34,833 nt of DNA from an uncultured Flavobacteriaceae bacterium (GTDB lineage: Bacteria > Bacteroidota > Bacteroidia > Flavobacteriales > Flavobacteriaceae), in NCBI GenBank assembly GCA_938073895.1, contig CALJFB010000052.1:1-34833 (forward strand), given 5' to 3'. The notes under the pieces were generated by a model that made no database searches, was not told where the DNA came from, and saw only the letters and a list, made by a program, of their open reading frames with translations. The translations under genes and the position numbers were made by a program. This document shows positions 34,001 through 34,833 of the stretch, piece by piece (position 1 is the stretch's first letter; every line of letters begins with the position of its first letter).

Positions 34001-34833
34001 GAACACCATCGCCGTCTGTATCTGTACAATTTTCTACATTTAGATCTTGACTAGAACCTATGGCTTGCGTAGCTTCAGTTAATGGACTTCCTAAAGTTGG
34101 AATACCATCACTATTTACAACTGTTCCTAGGTTTGTTTGTACTGGATCTACTCCAGAAACACCTATAAAACCTGCTCCTGTATTACCGCCATCAATATCA
34201 GTATCTTCTACTAAATCTCCAGTTTCAAAGGTACCTTCTCCTTCTAATGCATCCGGACAACCATCGCCATCAGTATCTAAATCCAAGTGATTTGGAACAC
34301 CATCATTGTCTATGTCTCCACATGCATCTGGTAAAATAGGTTCTAGAAATAAACTAAATTTAGAATTAGTAGCATTAGATGTAGAATTAACTTCTATTGA
34401 AGTAGCTGATGTACTTGATACCCAAACAAAGTTATTTCCATTTACTGTTGCAGCACCAGAGGCATCAGTGTTTTCAACATAATAATATTGCCCAACAGAT
34501 TGAGATTCTAGATTTGAAAAATTTAAACTAGAAATCAGTTCATAAGAAGATCCATCTAGGGCAAGAAAACCTTCTTTATGAGTTGCTCCAATACTGCCTC
34601 CATGAGAAATTCTTATGAATACAGGAACTGTTCCTGTAATGTTATAAGTTGTACTTCCATTTGACGGTCCACCTAAAACAGAACTACCTCCTGAAACTGT
34701 ACTTGCATTATCTATAGATACAATGACACTTCCTGTAGGTAAATCCCATTTAGAACTTAAATCAATATTTGAAGCCGATTGATTTCCTGTTAAGACTCCT
34801 GTTGAAAAGCCAAAGTCATTATTATTATCTAAT
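31098..34833 (-). CDS. Giant T9SS type B secreted Calx-beta/TSP3 protein (5' end outside window)
   Basis: The frame stays open from its stop at 31098 to the right edge, giving about 1244 visible C-terminal residues; the start and signal peptide lie beyond the window. In order, the visible part has a Ser/Thr/Gly-rich beta region (34833 to about 34340), TSP3-like Asp-rich repeats (DIDNDGVPN, DTDGDGCPD, DSDNDGIQN, DCDGDGVSN), and an unclassified beta-rich region between TSP3 blocks (about 33350-33920). Four Calx-beta repeats (33074-31804), further TSP3-like repeats, and a gliding-motility-associated type B sorting domain follow. The sorting domain covers about the last 95 residues, with FDIMTPDNGDGLNDVFVVRG and VLIYNRWGVKVFEANG. 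Secretion through T9SS and a calcium-stiffened surface adhesin role are inferred. The PorP/SprF-like gene follows after 52 bases. Confidence 0.92.
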   Translation of the reverse strand, partial: LDNNNDFGFSTGVLTGNQSASNIDLSSKWDLPTGSVIVSIDNASTVSGGSSVLGGPSNGSTTYNITGTVPVFIRISHGGSIGATHKEGFLALDGSSYELISSLNFSNLESQSVGQYYYVENTDASGAATVNGNNFVWVSSTSATSIEVNSTSNATNSKFSLFLEPILPDACGDIDNDGVPNHLDLDTDGDGCPDALEGEGTFETGDLVEDTDIDGGNTGAGFIGVSGVDPVQTNLGTVVNSDGIPTLGSPLTEATQAIGSSQDLNVENCTDTDGDGVPNSVDLDDDNDGILDTDECMPGDYIDQGNLTAIGSTDVTDIKTGDKLRKVNGIEIQDVFYDVIYEIILEYTPTGRLRLGDDGHFNLKEVRASENPYVHYSITIVQSGTLTPIVSTGIVSVYEADLDGNGTNGENMADIYGYESSLLISDLTVGSAVTNGGFYNDGGPAGFNYHRPISIPGPNSSGSNQAHTVSFDTQSIQGAELVFGVTGSYSTPDVSRSLELSLRSVYCDSDNDGIQNSLDLDSDADGCPDALEGNGGFNYLNLDEDDSLGSLSTTTGIPVDASGTSLQQSDVSSDNILVQSPACIIIFTIGDVTEDEGDVLVLPITLSNPSSVDTIITIVTSTGTAGTDDYTSVTTSVTIPAGATSTTVSVGTIEDTIGESNETFTVTGTVDTTNTSNTTATATATITDNDTVTFTIGDVSEDEGDVLVFPITLSNPSSVDTIIAIVTSTGTAGTADYTSVTTSVTIPAGATSTTVSVTTVDDTISELTEMFTVTGTVVSTNTANSTATATGTITDKDKTTFTIGDVTVDEGDVLVLPITLSNPSSEDTIITIVTSTGTAGTDDYTSVTTSVTIPAGATSTTVSVGTIEDTLGEGDETFTVTGTVDTTNTSNTTATATATITDNDMTTFTIGDVSEDEGDVLVFPITLSNTSSVDTIILIVTTIGTAGTDDYTSVTTSVTIPAGATSTTVSVGTIEDTTPEGDETFTVTGTALTINTSNTTATATGTIQDCLSDPLADCDGDGTPNGEELPGEELDPCLDNGIIGDEDVSNPIFANLDCDGDGVSNAVESDPDGDGVIGPDNTDWSDPCDFNHLDQDLSTVDISWYDLDCDGDTIINGDEPGDYNDNGIPDYIEYNNDNPVDNDVLEPFDIMTPDNGDGLNDVFVVRGLDTYPNNTVLIYNRWGVKVFEANGYGQNGNYFRGISNGRTTIEKNTKLPTGTYYFVINYVNNDGETKRIAGPLYINR
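31791..33074 (-). repeat. Four tandem 321-bp Calx-beta coding repeats
   Basis: The FTIGDV opening phenylalanine falls at 33074, 32753, 32432 and 32111, exactly 321 bp (107 codons) apart. The block tgcgcctgct recurs at 32904, 32583, 32262 and 31941 with the same spacing. Each unit holds TSVTTSVTIPAGATSTTVSV unchanged. Units 1 and 3 resemble each other (VLVLP, TATATATI) and units 2 and 4 resemble each other (VLVFP, TATATGTI). The last unit diverges after about 103 codons into QDCLSDP. Confidence 0.93.

Noticed and set aside
31561-34290. Several long open frames on the + strand opposite the giant adhesin gene (31561-31812, 32044-32304, 32311-32625, 32698-32946, 34060-34290).
   Set aside because: They mirror the repeat period and biased Ser/Thr/Asp codons of the real gene on the other strand and encode low-complexity Ser/Val/Thr-rich products with no domain.

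Overview
The window reads as chromosomal DNA from a low-GC, marine-type Flavobacteriaceae bacterium (Bacteroidota). The evidence is the very A/T-rich sequence, promoter -7 boxes of the Bacteroidota type TAnnTTTG, a GldI-type gliding lipoprotein, a PorP/SprF protein, a type IX secretion (T9SS) type B C-terminal domain, and families largely confined to Bacteroidota (DUF5683, DUF6122). I cannot fix the genus. No phage, insertion sequence, CRISPR array or integration site is visible. Most of the window is ordinary core chromosome; the accessory part is at the right end.

Layout. 1-5266 (+): a tightly packed operon of uridine kinase, a DivIC/FtsB-like division protein, methylmalonyl-CoA mutase small subunit, an unknown probable lipoprotein and the large mutase subunit, ended by a hairpin terminator. 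A divergent gene appears to begin at base 3 and run off the left edge. 5410-11819 (+): parA, parB, a DUF5683 membrane protein, dapB, an unusual long signal peptidase I, a small outer membrane barrel protein, a WbqC-like protein and a DUF6122 membrane protein. 11851-16911 (-): two small paralogous membrane proteins, mutL, two rhomboid proteases and a membrane-tethered endonuclease/exonuclease/phosphatase-fold protein. 17305-18575 (-): a membrane TPR protein and ribH. 18713-20519 (+): recF, a small lipoprotein and a DUF721 (DciA-like) protein, followed by a cold shock gene. 21062-22446 (-): ndk and an exported SUMF1/FGE-fold protein. 22589-25294 (+): a DHH phosphoesterase, gldI and a cyclophilin-FKBP double prolyl isomerase. 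25635-25708 (-): tRNA-Thr(TGT). 25767-28001 (-): a small soluble protein, then manA, a QueD/PTPS protein and idi.

28126-34833 (-): the most distinctive region, a three-gene surface module. A giant calcium-binding T9SS cargo (5' end outside the window) has TSP3-like repeats, four tandem Calx-beta repeats of exactly 321 bp and a type B sorting domain. It is followed by a PorP/SprF-like barrel and a PorE-like TPR/beta-propeller/OmpA protein. Known roles of these families suggest that the cargo is exported by T9SS, received by the SprF-like barrel and linked to peptidoglycan by the OmpA-like protein. A 12-bp hairpin lies between the cargo gene and the sprF-like gene, and a strong terminator ends the module.

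A recurring regulatory pattern is the TAnnTTTG -7 box, usually 18-31 bases before a start codon and seen ahead of most transcription units. It gives short 5' leaders and helps choose start codons. Only the tRNA promoter also has a clear -33 TTG at the expected 19-bp spacing.
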